DNA of 64,000 bases from Mycolicibacterium aromaticivorans JS19b1 = JCM 16368 (GCF_000559085.1 NZ_JALN02000001.1:2728001-2792000), one strand, 5' to 3'. Positions 43,295 through 53,135 are shown, counted from the first letter of the stretch. Translations and numbers: made by a program. Notes: generated from the letters alone by a model not told the origin.

Positions 43295-44701
43295 ATGGCG
43301 CATGCGACGACCGATCCGGTCCGACTCCCGCCCGGCCCGAACGCCCCACGGCTGCTGCAGGGAATTCGCTTCCTCACCGCGCGCCGGGCGGTGGTGGGCG
43401 ACCTCGGCAGGCGATATGGGTCGGCGGTCACCCTGAACCTGCCGATCTTCGGCAGAACCGTGTTGATCAGCGACCCCACCCTGATCAAAGAGCTGTTCAC
43501 CACCGGCAGCGATCTGGTGGGGCGCGCGACCAATCTCGGCGAGGTGTTGGGCCCGGGCTCGACCTTCAGCCTGGACGGCGAGGAACACCGCGAGCGACGC
43601 AAGCTGCTGGTGCCGCCATTCCACGGCAAGCGCATGCACGGCTACGAGGCCATCATCGAAGAGGAAGTGCTGCGTGAGGTCGCGCACTGGCCCGAAGGCG
43701 TCGAGTTCGACACGCTGCCGTCGATGATGCGGATCACCCTCAACGCCATCCTCCGCGCGGTGTTCGGGGCCGAGGGTGCGGCCTTCGACGAACTACGCGA
43801 GCAGCTGCCCCGCCTGGTGGCGGTCGGATCGCGACTTGCATTGCTGCCGGCGATCTTTCGGCGTGACTTCGGCCCCCGCAGCCTCGGCGGCGCCGCGCTT
43901 CGGTACCGACGGCGCTACGACGAGATCGTCGACTCGCTGATCGCCGACGCTCGCCGCGACCCGGCGTTCGACGAGCGCCCGGACGTCTTGTCGCTGATGC
44001 TGCGGGCGCGCTACGAGGACGGCACGGCGATCCCTGACCGGCACATCGCCGACGAGCTGTTGACCCTGCTGACCGCGGGGCACGAGACCACCGCGACCAC
44101 CCTGGCCTGGCTGGTCGAGCGGGTGCGCCGGCATCCGCAGCTGCTGGAGCGGCTGACCGCGGAGGCCGATGCCGGTGGCTCGGAACTGCAGCAGGCGACG
44201 ATCTGGGAGGTGCAGCGGCTACGGCCCGTCATCGACGGCACATCGCGACGGGCGTTGCAGCGAATCCGGCTCGGCGAGTGGGTGATTCCCCAAGGACATG
44301 TGGTCATCGTCAGTATCCAGATGGCGCACGCCAACCCGGACCGTTTCGCCGGACCATCGGCGTTCGACCCGGACCGGTTCGTCGGGAGCCCGCCGGACAA
44401 CTACGCGTGGATCCCGTTCGGGGGCGGGATCCGCCGATGCATCGGCGCCGCGTTCGCCAACATGGAGATGAACGTCACCCTGCGAACCCTGTTGCGGGAG
44501 TTCACGTTCGCGCCCACCACCGCGCCGGACGAGGCGTACCACTCGCGGGGGATCGCCAACGCCCCGGCTGACGGTGGCCGGGCGGTCGTCCACCGGCGGT
44601 CAGATGCCGGGACGACGACGGACTGGACGGCTCCTGGGAGTCTGCTGGGAATTGCGTCAGGCGGGGAGCCGGCGGTTCAGCAGAATGCCCGCACCGATTG
44701 A
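43295..44701 (+). CDS. Cytochrome P450, CYP138-like
   Basis: 468 aa. ATG 43295 is chosen because GGAGG ends 9 bases upstream; ATG 43286 directly abuts it. Starts [17 protein letters not shown], has the I-helix [16 protein letters not shown], ExxR as EVQRLRP, and the heme loop [15 protein letters not shown] (Cys382). This layout belongs to the CYP136/138-type class. About 30 extra C-terminal residues overlap the convergent VWA gene by 45 bp. No ferredoxin gene is adjacent. Probably repressed by the TetR at 42293. Confidence 0.88.
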   Translation: MAHATTDPVRLPPGPNAPRLLQGIRFLTARRAVVGDLGRRYGSAVTLNLPIFGRTVLISDPTLIKELFTTGSDLVGRATNLGEVLGPGSTFSLDGEEHRERRKLLVPPFHGKRMHGYEAIIEEEVLREVAHWPEGVEFDTLPSMMRITLNAILRAVFGAEGAAFDELREQLPRLVAVGSRLALLPAIFRRDFGPRSLGGAALRYRRRYDEIVDSLIADARRDPAFDERPDVLSLMLRARYEDGTAIPDRHIADELLTLLTAGHETTATTLAWLVERVRRHPQLLERLTAEADAGGSELQQATIWEVQRLRPVIDGTSRRALQRIRLGEWVIPQGHVVIVSIQMAHANPDRFAGPSAFDPDRFVGSPPDNYAWIPFGGGIRRCIGAAFANMEMNVTLRTLLREFTFAPTTAPDEAYHSRGIANAPADGGRAVVHRRSDAGTTTDWTAPGSLLGIASGGEPAVQQNARTD

Positions 44702-45661
44702 CAACGCCAGTGCCAGAGCGCCGAGTGCCACCCAGCCCGCACTGGAATCACCACGCACCACCTGGTACCCGATCTGCTCGTCGAGGGTCGAGTACACCTG
44801 GTTCAACTCGCCGAGGCTGGAGGCGCGGAAGGCTTGGCCGCCACTGAGATCGGCAATCTTGGCCAGCGAGGCGTCATCGGTCGGAACTGGAATCGATTGA
44901 CCGTCGACCTGGACCACGCCGTCCGGCGTACCGAACGAGATTGTCGAGATCGGTACGCCCTGCTCTTTGGCGGCCTGCGCGGCGGTGAATGCCCCACGCG
45001 GAGCGTCCAGGTTCGGCGGCACCGTCTCCTTGCCGTCGGACTCCAGCACGATCCGGGCCGGTGGCGGCCCGTCACCCCCGCCCATCACCGCACCGGTGGT
45101 CGCAATCGCTTGCAACGCGGTGAAAATGCCCTCGCCCGTTGCGGTGCGCGGTTCGGGTACCAGCTTGTCGATCGCCTGCTTGACCTGCTGCCGGTCGATC
45201 GTCGGCGCTACCAGCAGCGTGGCCCCTGACGAGAACTTCACCAGACCGAGATTGATGCCCGGGGTGAGCATGTCGGTGAAATGCTTACCTGCCTCGCGGG
45301 CTGCCTCGATTCGGCTGGGGGCGACATCGGTGGCCGACATGGATTCCGAGACGTCGATGACGAGCATGACGACGGCCCGGTTGCGGGGGATCCGCACGTC
45401 ATGGGTGGGCCCGGCCATCGCGGTGGTGAGCAACGCCAGGGCGGCCACCAGCAGGGCTGCGGGCAGATGCCGCCACCTGCGCGGCTTCTGGCCGGCGGCG
45501 ACCTGCTCCAGCAGGGCCAAGTTCGCGAAGCGCAACACCCGCCGCCGTCGGCTTCGCTGAACGAGCAGGTAGGCGGCCACGGCGGCGACGACGACCACGA
45601 GATAGCAGAACAGCCACGGGGTCGTGAAGCCCGAAAGTGACAGCGATTTGACAGCATCCAC
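44657..45661 (-). CDS. BatA-like VWA-domain membrane protein, copy A (Rv1481-like)
   Basis: 334 aa from GTG 45661; a TTG at 45682 is an upstream alternative. Two N-terminal membrane helices (residues about 10-30 and 55-80), an extracytoplasmic von Willebrand A domain with MIDAS motif DVSESMS (about 100), and a C-terminal helix before NRRLPA. Rv1481 is 335 aa as I recall and sits with moxR1 and a DUF58 gene; neither is here. A close paralogue lies head to head at 45756. Confidence 0.83.
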   Translation of the reverse strand: MDAVKSLSLSGFTTPWLFCYLVVVVAAVAAYLLVQRSRRRRVLRFANLALLEQVAAGQKPRRWRHLPAALLVAALALLTTAMAGPTHDVRIPRNRAVVMLVIDVSESMSATDVAPSRIEAAREAGKHFTDMLTPGINLGLVKFSSGATLLVAPTIDRQQVKQAIDKLVPEPRTATGEGIFTALQAIATTGAVMGGGDGPPPARIVLESDGKETVPPNLDAPRGAFTAAQAAKEQGVPISTISFGTPDGVVQVDGQSIPVPTDDASLAKIADLSGGQAFRASSLGELNQVYSTLDEQIGYQVVRGDSSAGWVALGALALALSIGAGILLNRRLPA

Positions 45662-45755
45662 GCCGGCGGGACCACCTCTCAACTAACCCCGGTACAAAGG
45701 ACACGTTAGCCACAGTTTCTTGGGGCTGGCCGACAGTGATGACAGGAGTGGGTTG

Positions 45756-46760
45756 TTGCCCGGTATCGGTTCGTTGACCCTGAGCGGGCTGGCGCATCCC
45801 GGCATGCTGGTGCTGGCCGTGATACCCGCACTGCTGCTGGGCCTGTACGTCCTCGGACAGCTCCAGCGGCGGCAGCGCCTGCGGCAGTTCGGTGAGGCAG
45901 CGGCTCTGCAGCGGCTGACGCCGAAACGGCCGCATCGCCTACGCCACGTGCCTGTCGCGCTGTCGCTCGGTGCACTGCTGCTGCTCATCGTCGCGCTTGC
46001 CGGGCCCACCCATGAGGCCCGCATCCCCCGCAATCGGGCCGTCGTGATGCTGGTCATCGACGTCTCACAGTCGATGCAGGCCAAAGATGTCGCCCCGACC
46101 CGCCTACGGGCCGCGCAAGACGCGGCCAAGACTTTCGCCCAGCAGCTGACCCCCGGGGTGAACCTGGGCTTGGTCTCGTTCGGCGGCAACGTGAATCTGC
46201 TGGTATCGCCGACCCCCGATCACGCCGCCACCGTCACCGCCTTGGACAAATTGCAGCCGGACAACTCGACCGCCACCGGTGAGGCGCTGTTCACCTCGCT
46301 GGAGGCGATTCAGACCGTGAGCACCGTGCTCAGCGCGGGCGATGCGACGCCACCACCGGCGCGCATCGTGCTGCTGTCCGACGGCGGCGAGAACAAACCC
46401 GCCAATCCGGACAATCCCCGCGGGGACTTCACCGCCGCACGAGCCGCCAAGGACCAGGGGGTGCCGGTCTCGACGATCACGTTCGGCACCCAGAACGGTG
46501 TGGTAACGCTCAAGAACGACACCATCCCGGTGCCGTCGGACGGCACCCAGATGAAGCGGATCGCCGAACTGTCCGGCGGGCAGAACTACACCGCCACAAA
46601 CATCGACGAGCTGAACAAGAGCTACGGGGCGGTACTGCAACAGGTCGGGTACCAGACGATCAGCGCGCCCGCGACCACCGGCTGGGTGCGGCTGGCCGTG
46701 GTCCTGCTGACCGTCGCGGCGTTCCTCGCGCTGGCAGTCAACCGGAATCTGCCCGCGTAG
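45756..46760 (+). CDS. BatA-like VWA-domain membrane protein, copy B
   Basis: 334 aa, same length as its divergent paralogue. TTG 45756 is chosen since AGGAG ends 7 bases upstream. N-terminal helices, MIDAS DVSQSMQ, the repeated [16 protein letters not shown] and FTAARAAKDQGVPVSTITFGT blocks, and the end NRNLPA all match copy A. Such proteins usually pair with MoxR AAA+ ATPases in envelope maintenance, which suggests partners elsewhere on the chromosome. Confidence 0.83.
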   Translation: MPGIGSLTLSGLAHPGMLVLAVIPALLLGLYVLGQLQRRQRLRQFGEAAALQRLTPKRPHRLRHVPVALSLGALLLLIVALAGPTHEARIPRNRAVVMLVIDVSQSMQAKDVAPTRLRAAQDAAKTFAQQLTPGVNLGLVSFGGNVNLLVSPTPDHAATVTALDKLQPDNSTATGEALFTSLEAIQTVSTVLSAGDATPPPARIVLLSDGGENKPANPDNPRGDFTAARAAKDQGVPVSTITFGTQNGVVTLKNDTIPVPSDGTQMKRIAELSGGQNYTATNIDELNKSYGAVLQQVGYQTISAPATTGWVRLAVVLLTVAAFLALAVNRNLPA

Positions 46761-46812
46761 ATGTCCGTTGGGGTGGGCATAGCTACGGCGACAGCACAGG
46801 AGGTCCAGCCGC

Positions 46813-46887
46813 ATGAGCAGCGACGCCAAGGCACAGGCCTCGGAGATGACCCACGAATTGCAGAAGAAGACTCGACGAGGTGCCTGA
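46813..46887 (+). CDS. Small 24-aa ORF coupled to the following gene
   Basis: Starts at ATG 46813 behind a consensus AGGAGG (9-base spacing), encodes 24 residues (MSSDAKAQASEM..., Lys/Arg-rich at the end) and stops at 46885-46887, sharing one base with the ATG of the next gene (TGATG). The excellent ribosome site and coupling suggest it is translated, either as a small protein or to load ribosomes onto the downstream gene, whose own site is poor. Confidence 0.55.
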   Translation: MSSDAKAQASEMTHELQKKTRRGA

Positions 46888-47132
46888 TGATCACTCCCGA
46901 TGACGTGCGCCGGCTCCTCGGTGCCGACTCCGACGCAGTGCTTGTTCTCATCGAAGGCCGCACCGAGGTGGTCGGGCAGGCGGCCTTGGACACCGACGAC
47001 TACCGCGGGGCACTACAGGTGATCACCCGCGCGGAACTGGTCGAGCAGGCCGGCGGCGAAAAACTCTCGGATCGTGAACTGTCCGAGCAGGCCGCGGCCC
47101 TGGAGACCGCGATCGCCGAACTGGGCGGCTAG
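46887..47132 (+). CDS. Conserved small protein of unknown function, 81 aa
   Basis: ATG 46887 overlaps the stop of the 24-codon ORF. The sequence opens MITPDDVRRLLGADSDAVLV, with a central beta-rich EGRTEVVGQAAL and a C-terminal helix (SDRELSEQAAALETAIAEL). Soluble, acidic. I recognise no family. It ends overlapping the convergent PPOX gene stop by 4 bp. Confidence 0.7.
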   Translation: MITPDDVRRLLGADSDAVLVLIEGRTEVVGQAALDTDDYRGALQVITRAELVEQAGGEKLSDRELSEQAAALETAIAELGG

Positions 47133-47935
47133 CCGTCCGCGCGGCGGGCGCGTTTCACCAATTCGACCGAGGCCGAACGTAATTCGTCGGCGCAGGACAA
47201 CGGCCCACCGAATCCGACCCGGGTGTACCCGACGCCACGCGGCGTGTCGACCCGCAGGTCGAGCCCGTAGCGGTCTACGCCGGTGCACACCGCGGCGGTG
47301 GTGTCCGGATAGCCGCCGAGTGCGCGCGCCATCGCAACCAGAGACTCGGCATGATCGGCGTTGAGGTGGGCGATGGCACCGGCGGCCTGCGGGCGAACCG
47401 GGTCGGCGGTGGCCGCCGCGTAGTCGTCGGCGGTCGCCGAATCCATCCGGCCGTAGCCGCCGACCCAGCGCACGCGGTGCACGCGCAGCACCCAGAGCGT
47501 GAAGTCGGAGTAGTCGACGTAGTACTTCGCCGCCGCGACGGCGGCCAGATGCGCGTCACGGGCAGCGCGGGCTTCGTCTCCGGTCGGGCGTTCCGCGACG
47601 CCGGCCAGCGTGATCCGCCCGCTGGCCAGCGGGTCGCTCTGCGTGGTGGGCGCGACGACGGCAAGACTGGCGCGCGGATCGCCGGCGAGGTTGCGGCCGT
47701 GCTCGGCCATGTTCGACACGCACAGCACGGGCTGACCGTCGAGGAGCCCGTAGGTGACGAACGAGGCCCACGGATCGCCGGTGGCGGTCAGGGAGGCCAG
47801 CGTCGCGGTATTGGTCGACGCCGCAATACTGCGGGCCTCCTCGGCTGCCGAGGGCCGGGTCGCGTCGACCACGGCGGTCAGCGGCGGCGGAACCGACGGG
47901 GCGTCGCCCGGGTCGCCATGATCGCGTGATGCCAC
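47129..47935 (-). CDS. Pyridoxamine-phosphate-oxidase-like split barrel with DUF2470 domain (HugZ-like)
   Basis: 268 aa, GTG start. Residues about 30-165 are an FMN/heme split barrel (TATLASLTATGDPWASFVTYG, then VLCVSNMAEHGRNLAGDPRA). Residues about 180-262 are DUF2470 with HLNADHAESLVAMARALGG. The architecture is that of HugZ-type heme oxygenases and F420- or heme-binding relatives. Heme binding is family inference. Convergent with the 81-aa gene. Confidence 0.83.
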   Translation of the reverse strand: MASRDHGDPGDAPSVPPPLTAVVDATRPSAAEEARSIAASTNTATLASLTATGDPWASFVTYGLLDGQPVLCVSNMAEHGRNLAGDPRASLAVVAPTTQSDPLASGRITLAGVAERPTGDEARAARDAHLAAVAAAKYYVDYSDFTLWVLRVHRVRWVGGYGRMDSATADDYAAATADPVRPQAAGAIAHLNADHAESLVAMARALGGYPDTTAAVCTGVDRYGLDLRVDTPRGVGYTRVGFGGPLSCADELRSASVELVKRARRADG

Positions 47936-48238
47936 GTCGGCACGATACCGCGCCCACCGTCCCGCGAGAGTCCGGATTCTGACCCGGTTTCACTGTGTGG
48001 CGCTGCCGACGATGAGATCGCAAGCGACATCATCGAATCCGATGTCGCGCGACGGCGGGCCGCGAAGGCCGCCGGCATCCTAGATCTGGTGGGGTCGTCC
48101 GAACACAAGCCGAAGTACGCCAGCCGACTCTCCGGCGGTAGCAGTAACGGGTGGCGCTGGTCGCCACACGAAAAGTCCCCGAACACAGCATCTCCGAGGC
48201 AGGCACGCAGGTACGTTGTCGGGCATGGGTCAGGATGA
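47930..48238 (+). pseudogene. Start-less coding-like ORF remnant upstream of the Rnk-like gene
   Basis: An open frame of about 100 codons with strong G/C bias at third positions and a protein-like stretch (DDEIASDIIESDVARRRAAK ... LDLVGSSEHKPKYASRL), but no ATG, GTG or TTG near its 5' end. It runs out into the start of the Rnk-like gene in another frame. Probably the remains of a small gene that lost its 5' part; a chance open frame in GC-rich DNA is the alternative. Confidence 0.3.
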
Positions 48239-48710
48239 GGGAACGCCGAATTTCGCCGGGCAGGAACGCGACCGGATCGAAGAGGAGCTGGCGGATCTGC
48301 GTCGCCGTCGAGATGAGATGCGCGCTGAACTACAGGGCGACGCCGACACCGTGGGTGACCGCGGCGATGCCGCCGACGCGTTGCAACGGTCGGCGGATCT
48401 GGCCGGCATCGACGAGCAGATCAGCCGGCTGACCTGGCTGCTCGCCGGGGGGAACACGGACGCCCCAGGGCAACTGCCCAACGGCACGGAGGTGACCGTG
48501 CGCTTCCCGGGTGACGAGCCGCTGCGCATGCGGATCATCCACTTCCTCGAGGAGACGCCGGCCGGCGAAGAGGACACCACGCTGACCTCCGACAGCCCGC
48601 TCGGTCTAGCGTTGTTCGGGCGCCGTGCCGGTGAGACCGTCACCTACTCGACGCCACGGGGCGAGCTTCAGGTCGAGCTGCTGGCCATCGATATTCCGAA
48701 CGAGCGATAG
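48225..48710 (+). CDS. GreA/Rnk-like RNA polymerase secondary-channel factor (Rv3788-like)
   Basis: 161 aa, the same length I recall for Rv3788. N-terminal coiled coil (residues about 12-80, RDRIEEELADLRRRRDEMRA) and a C-terminal FKBP-like GreA/GreB domain (about 85-160, SPLGLALFGRRAGETVTYST). Rv3788 was shown to bind the RNA polymerase secondary channel and inhibit transcription rather than rescue arrested complexes. The ATG at 48225 fits this length. Confidence 0.87.
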   Translation: MGQDEGTPNFAGQERDRIEEELADLRRRRDEMRAELQGDADTVGDRGDAADALQRSADLAGIDEQISRLTWLLAGGNTDAPGQLPNGTEVTVRFPGDEPLRMRIIHFLEETPAGEEDTTLTSDSPLGLALFGRRAGETVTYSTPRGELQVELLAIDIPNER

Positions 48711-48717
48711 AGGTGTG

Positions 48718-49692
48718 ATGCGGGCGATACGGGTGACCGAACTGGCCGGTCCGGAGTCGGTGCAACTGGTCGAGATCGACGAGCCGACCGATGAGGGCGC
48801 GATCCTGGTCGACGTCCACGCCGCCGGGGTGGCCTTCCCGGACGCTCTGCTCACCCGTGGGCTCTATCAATACAAGCCGGAACTGCCTTTCACCCTGGGA
48901 GCTGAGGTTGCGGGCGTCGTGCGGTCCGCCCCCGCCGACGCCCCCGTGAAGGCCGGTGACCGCGTCGTCGGTCTGACGATGATCACCGGCGCGATAGCCG
49001 AGACCGTCGTACTCACACCGGACCGGGTGTTCCCGCTGCCGGACAACGTCAGCTTCGAGGCCGGCGCCGGTCTGCTGTTCAACGACCTGACCGTGTTTTT
49101 CGCTCTGACCGTCCGCGGCAGGCTGGCCAAGGGCGAGTCGGTACTGGTGCATGGCGCGGCCGGCGGCATCGGTACCTCCACGCTGCGGCTCGCGCCCGCG
49201 CTCGGCGCCAGCCGGGTGATCGCGGTGGTCAGCACCGAGGACAAGGCGGACGTGGCCAGGGCGGCCGGCGCCACCGACGTGGTGCTGGCCGACGGGTTCA
49301 AGGACGCGGTCGCCGAGCTGACCGGCGGCAAGGGTGTCGACATCGTGATGGATCCGGTGGGCGGCGATCGCTTCACCGACTCGCTGCGCTCGCTGGCGCC
49401 GGCCGGGCGTCTGCTGGTGGTCGGATTCACCGGCGGTGAGATCCCCACCGTCAAGGTAAATCGGCTGCTGCTCAACAACATCGACGTCGTCGGCGTTGGC
49501 TGGGGTGCCTGGACCATGACGCATCCCGGGGCGTTGACCGAGCAGTGGGACGGACTGGCCGAGTTGCTGACCTCCGGTGCGCTGGCTGCGCCGCAGCCCG
49601 AGGTGTATCCGTTGGAGCAGGCCGCCGCGGCGGTTTCCTCGTTGGAGAATCGCACCGCCAGGGGCAAGGTCGTGGTCCGCGTCCGGGACTGA
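48718..49692 (+). CDS. Zinc-independent quinone oxidoreductase / enoyl reductase (MDR family)
   Basis: 324 aa, medium-chain reductase. LGAEVAGVV replaces the GHE zinc block, so no catalytic zinc. The nucleotide motif is VLVHGAAGGIGTSTLRLA (about residue 140), AxxGxxG type of NADPH-using quinone reductases. ATG 48718 follows AGAGGTG, 7 bp after the Rnk-like stop, so both may be one transcript. C-terminal PLEQAAAAVSSLENRTARGK is characteristic. Confidence 0.85.
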   Translation: MRAIRVTELAGPESVQLVEIDEPTDEGAILVDVHAAGVAFPDALLTRGLYQYKPELPFTLGAEVAGVVRSAPADAPVKAGDRVVGLTMITGAIAETVVLTPDRVFPLPDNVSFEAGAGLLFNDLTVFFALTVRGRLAKGESVLVHGAAGGIGTSTLRLAPALGASRVIAVVSTEDKADVARAAGATDVVLADGFKDAVAELTGGKGVDIVMDPVGGDRFTDSLRSLAPAGRLLVVGFTGGEIPTVKVNRLLLNNIDVVGVGWGAWTMTHPGALTEQWDGLAELLTSGALAAPQPEVYPLEQAAAAVSSLENRTARGKVVVRVRD

Positions 49693-49701
49693 CCTGCGGA
49701 C

Positions 49702-49726
49702 GGTTCGGTTCACCCGGCGGCGGGTA
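49702..49726 (+). promoter_or_regulatory. SigF-like promoter of mak
   Basis: GGTTC, a 15-bp spacer, then GGGTA; that is GGTT-N16-GGGTA, matching the mycobacterial SigF consensus (GGTTT/GTTT-N15-17-GGGTA). The -10 ends 34 bp upstream of the maltokinase ATG. Seen by eye only. Confidence 0.4.
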
Positions 49727-49760
49727 GTGAAACGTTGATGCGCCCGTCTGAGGAGAAGCA

Positions 49761-51047
49761 ATGAGCTCACCGGCGACCCTGCCCTGGACCGAGTGGCTGC
49801 CGACCCAGCGGTGGTACGCCGGTCGCACCCGAACCTTGGTGTCCGCTGACACCGTCGACGTGGTGCCACTGCGGCCGAAGCTCGACCTGATGCTGGTCGA
49901 CGTCACCTACACCACTGGGCCTGCCGAGCGGTATCAGGTTGTGGTGCAATGGGATTCGAATCCGCCGTCGAACGCCGGCGCGACCATCACCGACGGCGCC
50001 TTCGACGGCCTGCATGACCCGTCGTCGGCTCAGTTCCTGCTGTCACTGATGGACTCGGGGACCACGATCGGCGACGTCACGTTCAGCAAGGAGCCCGGCG
50101 TCGCTTTGCCGCTCGGGGTCACCCCGCGGGTGTCGAGGGCCGAGCAAAGCAATACCAGCGTGGTGTTCGCCGACCGGGCGATCTTCAAGTTGTTCCGCCG
50201 GGTCGCCGCCGGGATCAACCCCGATATCGAACTCAACCGGGTGTTGGGCCGGGCCGAGAACCGGCACGTGGCCCGGCTGCTGGGCTCGTTCGACACCACC
50301 ATGGACGGCCAGCCCTGCCCGCTCGGGATGGTGACGGCTTTCGCCGCGAATTCGACTGAGGGCTGGGACATGGCGACCGCGAGCACCCGCGCGCTGACGG
50401 CTGACGGCGCGGGTGACGGCTTCTCGGGCGAGGCCTACCAGTTGGGCAAGGCGGTGGCGTCGGTACACGCGACGCTCGCTGAGGAGCTGGGGACGTCGAC
50501 CGACCTGCTGCCCGTCGACGTGATGCGCCAGCGGCTGGCCGCGGCCGCGTCGGCCGTGCCCGAGCTCGCCGAGTATCGGACCGCGATCGAGGAGCGCTAC
50601 GCCAAGGTAGCCGAGGAGCCGGTGGTGGTTCAGCGCGTCCACGGCGACCTGCATCTGGGTCAGGTGCTGCGCACGGCGGACGGTTGGCTGTTGATCGACT
50701 TCGAGGGTGAGCCGGGTCAGCCGGTCGACGAGCGGCGCAGGCCCGACTCGGCGATGCGCGACGTCGCGGGCATGCTGCGGTCATTCGAGTACGCGGCATA
50801 TCAGCAGCTGGTCGATCGGAGCCCGGACCCGGAGTTGGCGGCGCGGGTGAAGGACTGGGTGGACCGCAACTGTGCGTCGTTCTGCGACGGGTACGCGGCC
50901 GAATCCGGTACCGACCCGCGCGATCACGCTGCGGTGCTGGCCGCCTACGAGTTGGACAAGGCGGTCTACGAGGCCGGCTACGAGGCCCGGTACCGGCCCA
51001 ACTGGCTGAACATCCCGATGCGTTCGATCTCCCGCCTGGTCGGCTGA
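49761..51047 (+). CDS. mak: Maltokinase
   Basis: 428 aa. The N-terminus [16 protein letters not shown], the [10 protein letters not shown] and [18 protein letters not shown] blocks, the catalytic loop [14 protein letters not shown] (about residue 290-303) and DFEGEPGQP with the metal Asp match M. tuberculosis Mak (Rv0127, 455 aa). The enzyme makes maltose-1-phosphate for GlgE-dependent alpha-glucan synthesis from trehalose-derived maltose. In M. tuberculosis treS lies directly upstream; here the upstream gene is a quinone reductase. ATG has GAGGAG five bases upstream. Confidence 0.92.
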   Translation: MSSPATLPWTEWLPTQRWYAGRTRTLVSADTVDVVPLRPKLDLMLVDVTYTTGPAERYQVVVQWDSNPPSNAGATITDGAFDGLHDPSSAQFLLSLMDSGTTIGDVTFSKEPGVALPLGVTPRVSRAEQSNTSVVFADRAIFKLFRRVAAGINPDIELNRVLGRAENRHVARLLGSFDTTMDGQPCPLGMVTAFAANSTEGWDMATASTRALTADGAGDGFSGEAYQLGKAVASVHATLAEELGTSTDLLPVDVMRQRLAAAASAVPELAEYRTAIEERYAKVAEEPVVVQRVHGDLHLGQVLRTADGWLLIDFEGEPGQPVDERRRPDSAMRDVAGMLRSFEYAAYQQLVDRSPDPELAARVKDWVDRNCASFCDGYAAESGTDPRDHAAVLAAYELDKAVYEAGYEARYRPNWLNIPMRSISRLVG

Positions 51048-51098
51048 GCCGCCACGCGAGCCGGAGCCGGTTCTTAGATCGGCTAGTAAGTTGGGCTG

Positions 51099-52775
51099 AT
51101 GGCAGTCAAGCGCAGGACAGCACTCGGCACGGCGGCCGCGGTCGGCGCCGCGGCGGCCGGGCTCGGCGGAATCGAACTCGTCACCCGGGCCCAGCGCGCG
51201 CGACCCGGAACCTCCGCAGGCGGCAAGCCCAATATTCTGGTCGTGATCGTCGACCAGATGCGGACCCCGCAGTGGTTTCCCGACGCCGCGGCGTTGGACG
51301 CCCGCCTGCCCCACTTGAGCGCGCTGCGCCGTGCCAGCGTGTCCTTCGACAGTCACTACACCGCGTCGAACATGTGCACACCGGCCCGCGGAGCCCTGAC
51401 CACAGGCCTGTATTCACACCAGACCGGCTGTCTGTTCACCGGTGACGGAGCGACGGAGTCGACGCTTGCGCCGCAGTTTCCGACCTGGGGCACGCTGCTG
51501 CGTGACCGCGGCTACCGCACCTGGTGGTGGGGCAAGTGGCATTTGGGTGCCCAAGCGGACCACACCCCCGACGGTCTGGACGCGCACGGCTTCTCCGGCG
51601 GTACCTACCCGTCCCCGAACGGCGGGCCGAGCCAGGGCCTGCAGCAGGATCCCCACATCACCGACCAGTTCGTCCAGTGGTTCGACCAGCACGCCGCTGA
51701 GGGACCGTGGTGTACGACCGTATCGCTGGTGAACCCGCACGACATCATGTGGTGGCCGAGAAGCCCACTGCCCGATGATGTTCCGCGGGTCTTCACCGAC
51801 CTGCCCGCCAATTTCGAGACGCCAGAGGACATCCGTCGCCGCAACAAGCCGCAGCTACAACTGGACTACATCGACTTCATGAGCCCGCTGATCACCGGCG
51901 CACTGCCCTACACGGGGCCCGACGTCACCAGGCAGTGGGCCCGGGGCCTGGACATGTACCTGTGGCTTCATCAGCAGGTCGATGCCCAGATCGGCCGCGT
52001 CACAGAAACTTTGGCTTCGCGCCCCGACATCGACCGCAACACGATCGTGGTATTCACATCCGACCACGGTGAATATGCCGGATCACACGGCATGCGCGGT
52101 AAGGGCGCGAGCATGTACGAAGAGGGCATCAGGGTGCCTCTCTACATCCGCGACCCGTCGGGCCGGCTGACTCCCAGGCCAGGTGAGACGCGGGATCAGT
52201 TGACCTCCAGCGTCGATGTGGCGCCGCTGCTGTTGACGATCGCCGATGGCGGCAACGGTTGGCGTACCGACCCCGGGTGCGAGCATCTGGCGCGCCGTGC
52301 CGACCTCGCCGCGATCGCCGGCGATGCCACCGCGCCCGGCCGGCCCTGGGTCGCACACGTCACCGACGACGTGTCGGTCGAGGAGATGGCCGCGATGATG
52401 ACCTCCGATCGGGTCCGAAAGATGCTGGGCGTCAACGACAACCCGACGCACATCCCGACGACGGCCCCGAGTCACCTCGTCGCGGTCCGCACCCGCGACG
52501 CCAAATTCGGCAGCTACGCGTACTGGCGGCCCGGCGGTATGCAGATCGATGCGTCGCGCCCGATCGATCACGAGCTGTACGACTACGCCACCCCGGAGGG
52601 CCGGCGCGAGATCGACAACCAGGCGGGCCACAACACCAAGCAGGCTGCGCTGCAGGCATTGCTGGACAACGCGGTGCTTCCCGAAGTGCAGGCGCCGTTG
52701 CCGCCGGCGCTGCACGCGGCGCAGGAGCTGGGGCTGGCGAATCTCCAACAGGTCGCCGCCGCCCGCGGGACCTAG
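51099..52775 (+). CDS. Type I sulfatase with Tat-like signal
   Basis: 558 aa. N-terminal KRRTALGTAAAVGAAAAG resembles a twin-arginine signal. The formylglycine motif CxPxR is NMCTPARGALTTG with Cys93, which needs formylglycine-generating enzyme. Metal residues: VDQM (about 51) and TSDHGEYAGSHGMRGKG (about 320-337). Member of the alkaline-phosphatase superfamily, cleaves sulfate esters of an unknown substrate. It is 51 bp from mak and may be transcribed with it. Confidence 0.88.
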   Translation: MAVKRRTALGTAAAVGAAAAGLGGIELVTRAQRARPGTSAGGKPNILVVIVDQMRTPQWFPDAAALDARLPHLSALRRASVSFDSHYTASNMCTPARGALTTGLYSHQTGCLFTGDGATESTLAPQFPTWGTLLRDRGYRTWWWGKWHLGAQADHTPDGLDAHGFSGGTYPSPNGGPSQGLQQDPHITDQFVQWFDQHAAEGPWCTTVSLVNPHDIMWWPRSPLPDDVPRVFTDLPANFETPEDIRRRNKPQLQLDYIDFMSPLITGALPYTGPDVTRQWARGLDMYLWLHQQVDAQIGRVTETLASRPDIDRNTIVVFTSDHGEYAGSHGMRGKGASMYEEGIRVPLYIRDPSGRLTPRPGETRDQLTSSVDVAPLLLTIADGGNGWRTDPGCEHLARRADLAAIAGDATAPGRPWVAHVTDDVSVEEMAAMMTSDRVRKMLGVNDNPTHIPTTAPSHLVAVRTRDAKFGSYAYWRPGGMQIDASRPIDHELYDYATPEGRREIDNQAGHNTKQAALQALLDNAVLPEVQAPLPPALHAAQELGLANLQQVAAARGT

Positions 52776-53135
52776 CAGCTCCACGCCCCCGCTGTCGTTC
52801 ATGAACGGTTGCCCCCCGTCCTGTTGCCAGACGGCGGTAGCGGGGTGGGCCGGGGAGTTAGCGTGCCGGAGCTCTCGGTGACTCGGTTACCGACGAAGCC
52901 GACGCGGCGGCACGGCCTGCCGGCCAGTATGGCCGCCGGTGGACGTGCCCGAGCAGGCAGCGCGCGTCGCGCTGACGTGGCGCAGCATTCATTGCTCTGT
53001 CCGTCCCGCACGAACGTTCACAGCGTTGCCTTGTGCTTGCCCTGGACGAACTCGGCGGGGTTCGGCATGATTTCGCTGCCGTGGCGCCGGGCTCGTGCGG
53101 CGGTGATGTCCCCCGGCGCGGCTACGGTGATCCCG
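52776..53135. other. 360-bp gap upstream of recC
   Basis: No gene I can support. On the minus strand a short G/C-third-position-rich frame ends at 53018 (last residues PAEFVQGKHKATL) and could start at GTG 53146 or ATG 53068, but it would overlap the recC start and has no ribosome site. The plus strand frame of recC is open through most of the gap without good starts. The recC promoter must lie here; no strong palindrome was found. Confidence 0.4.
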
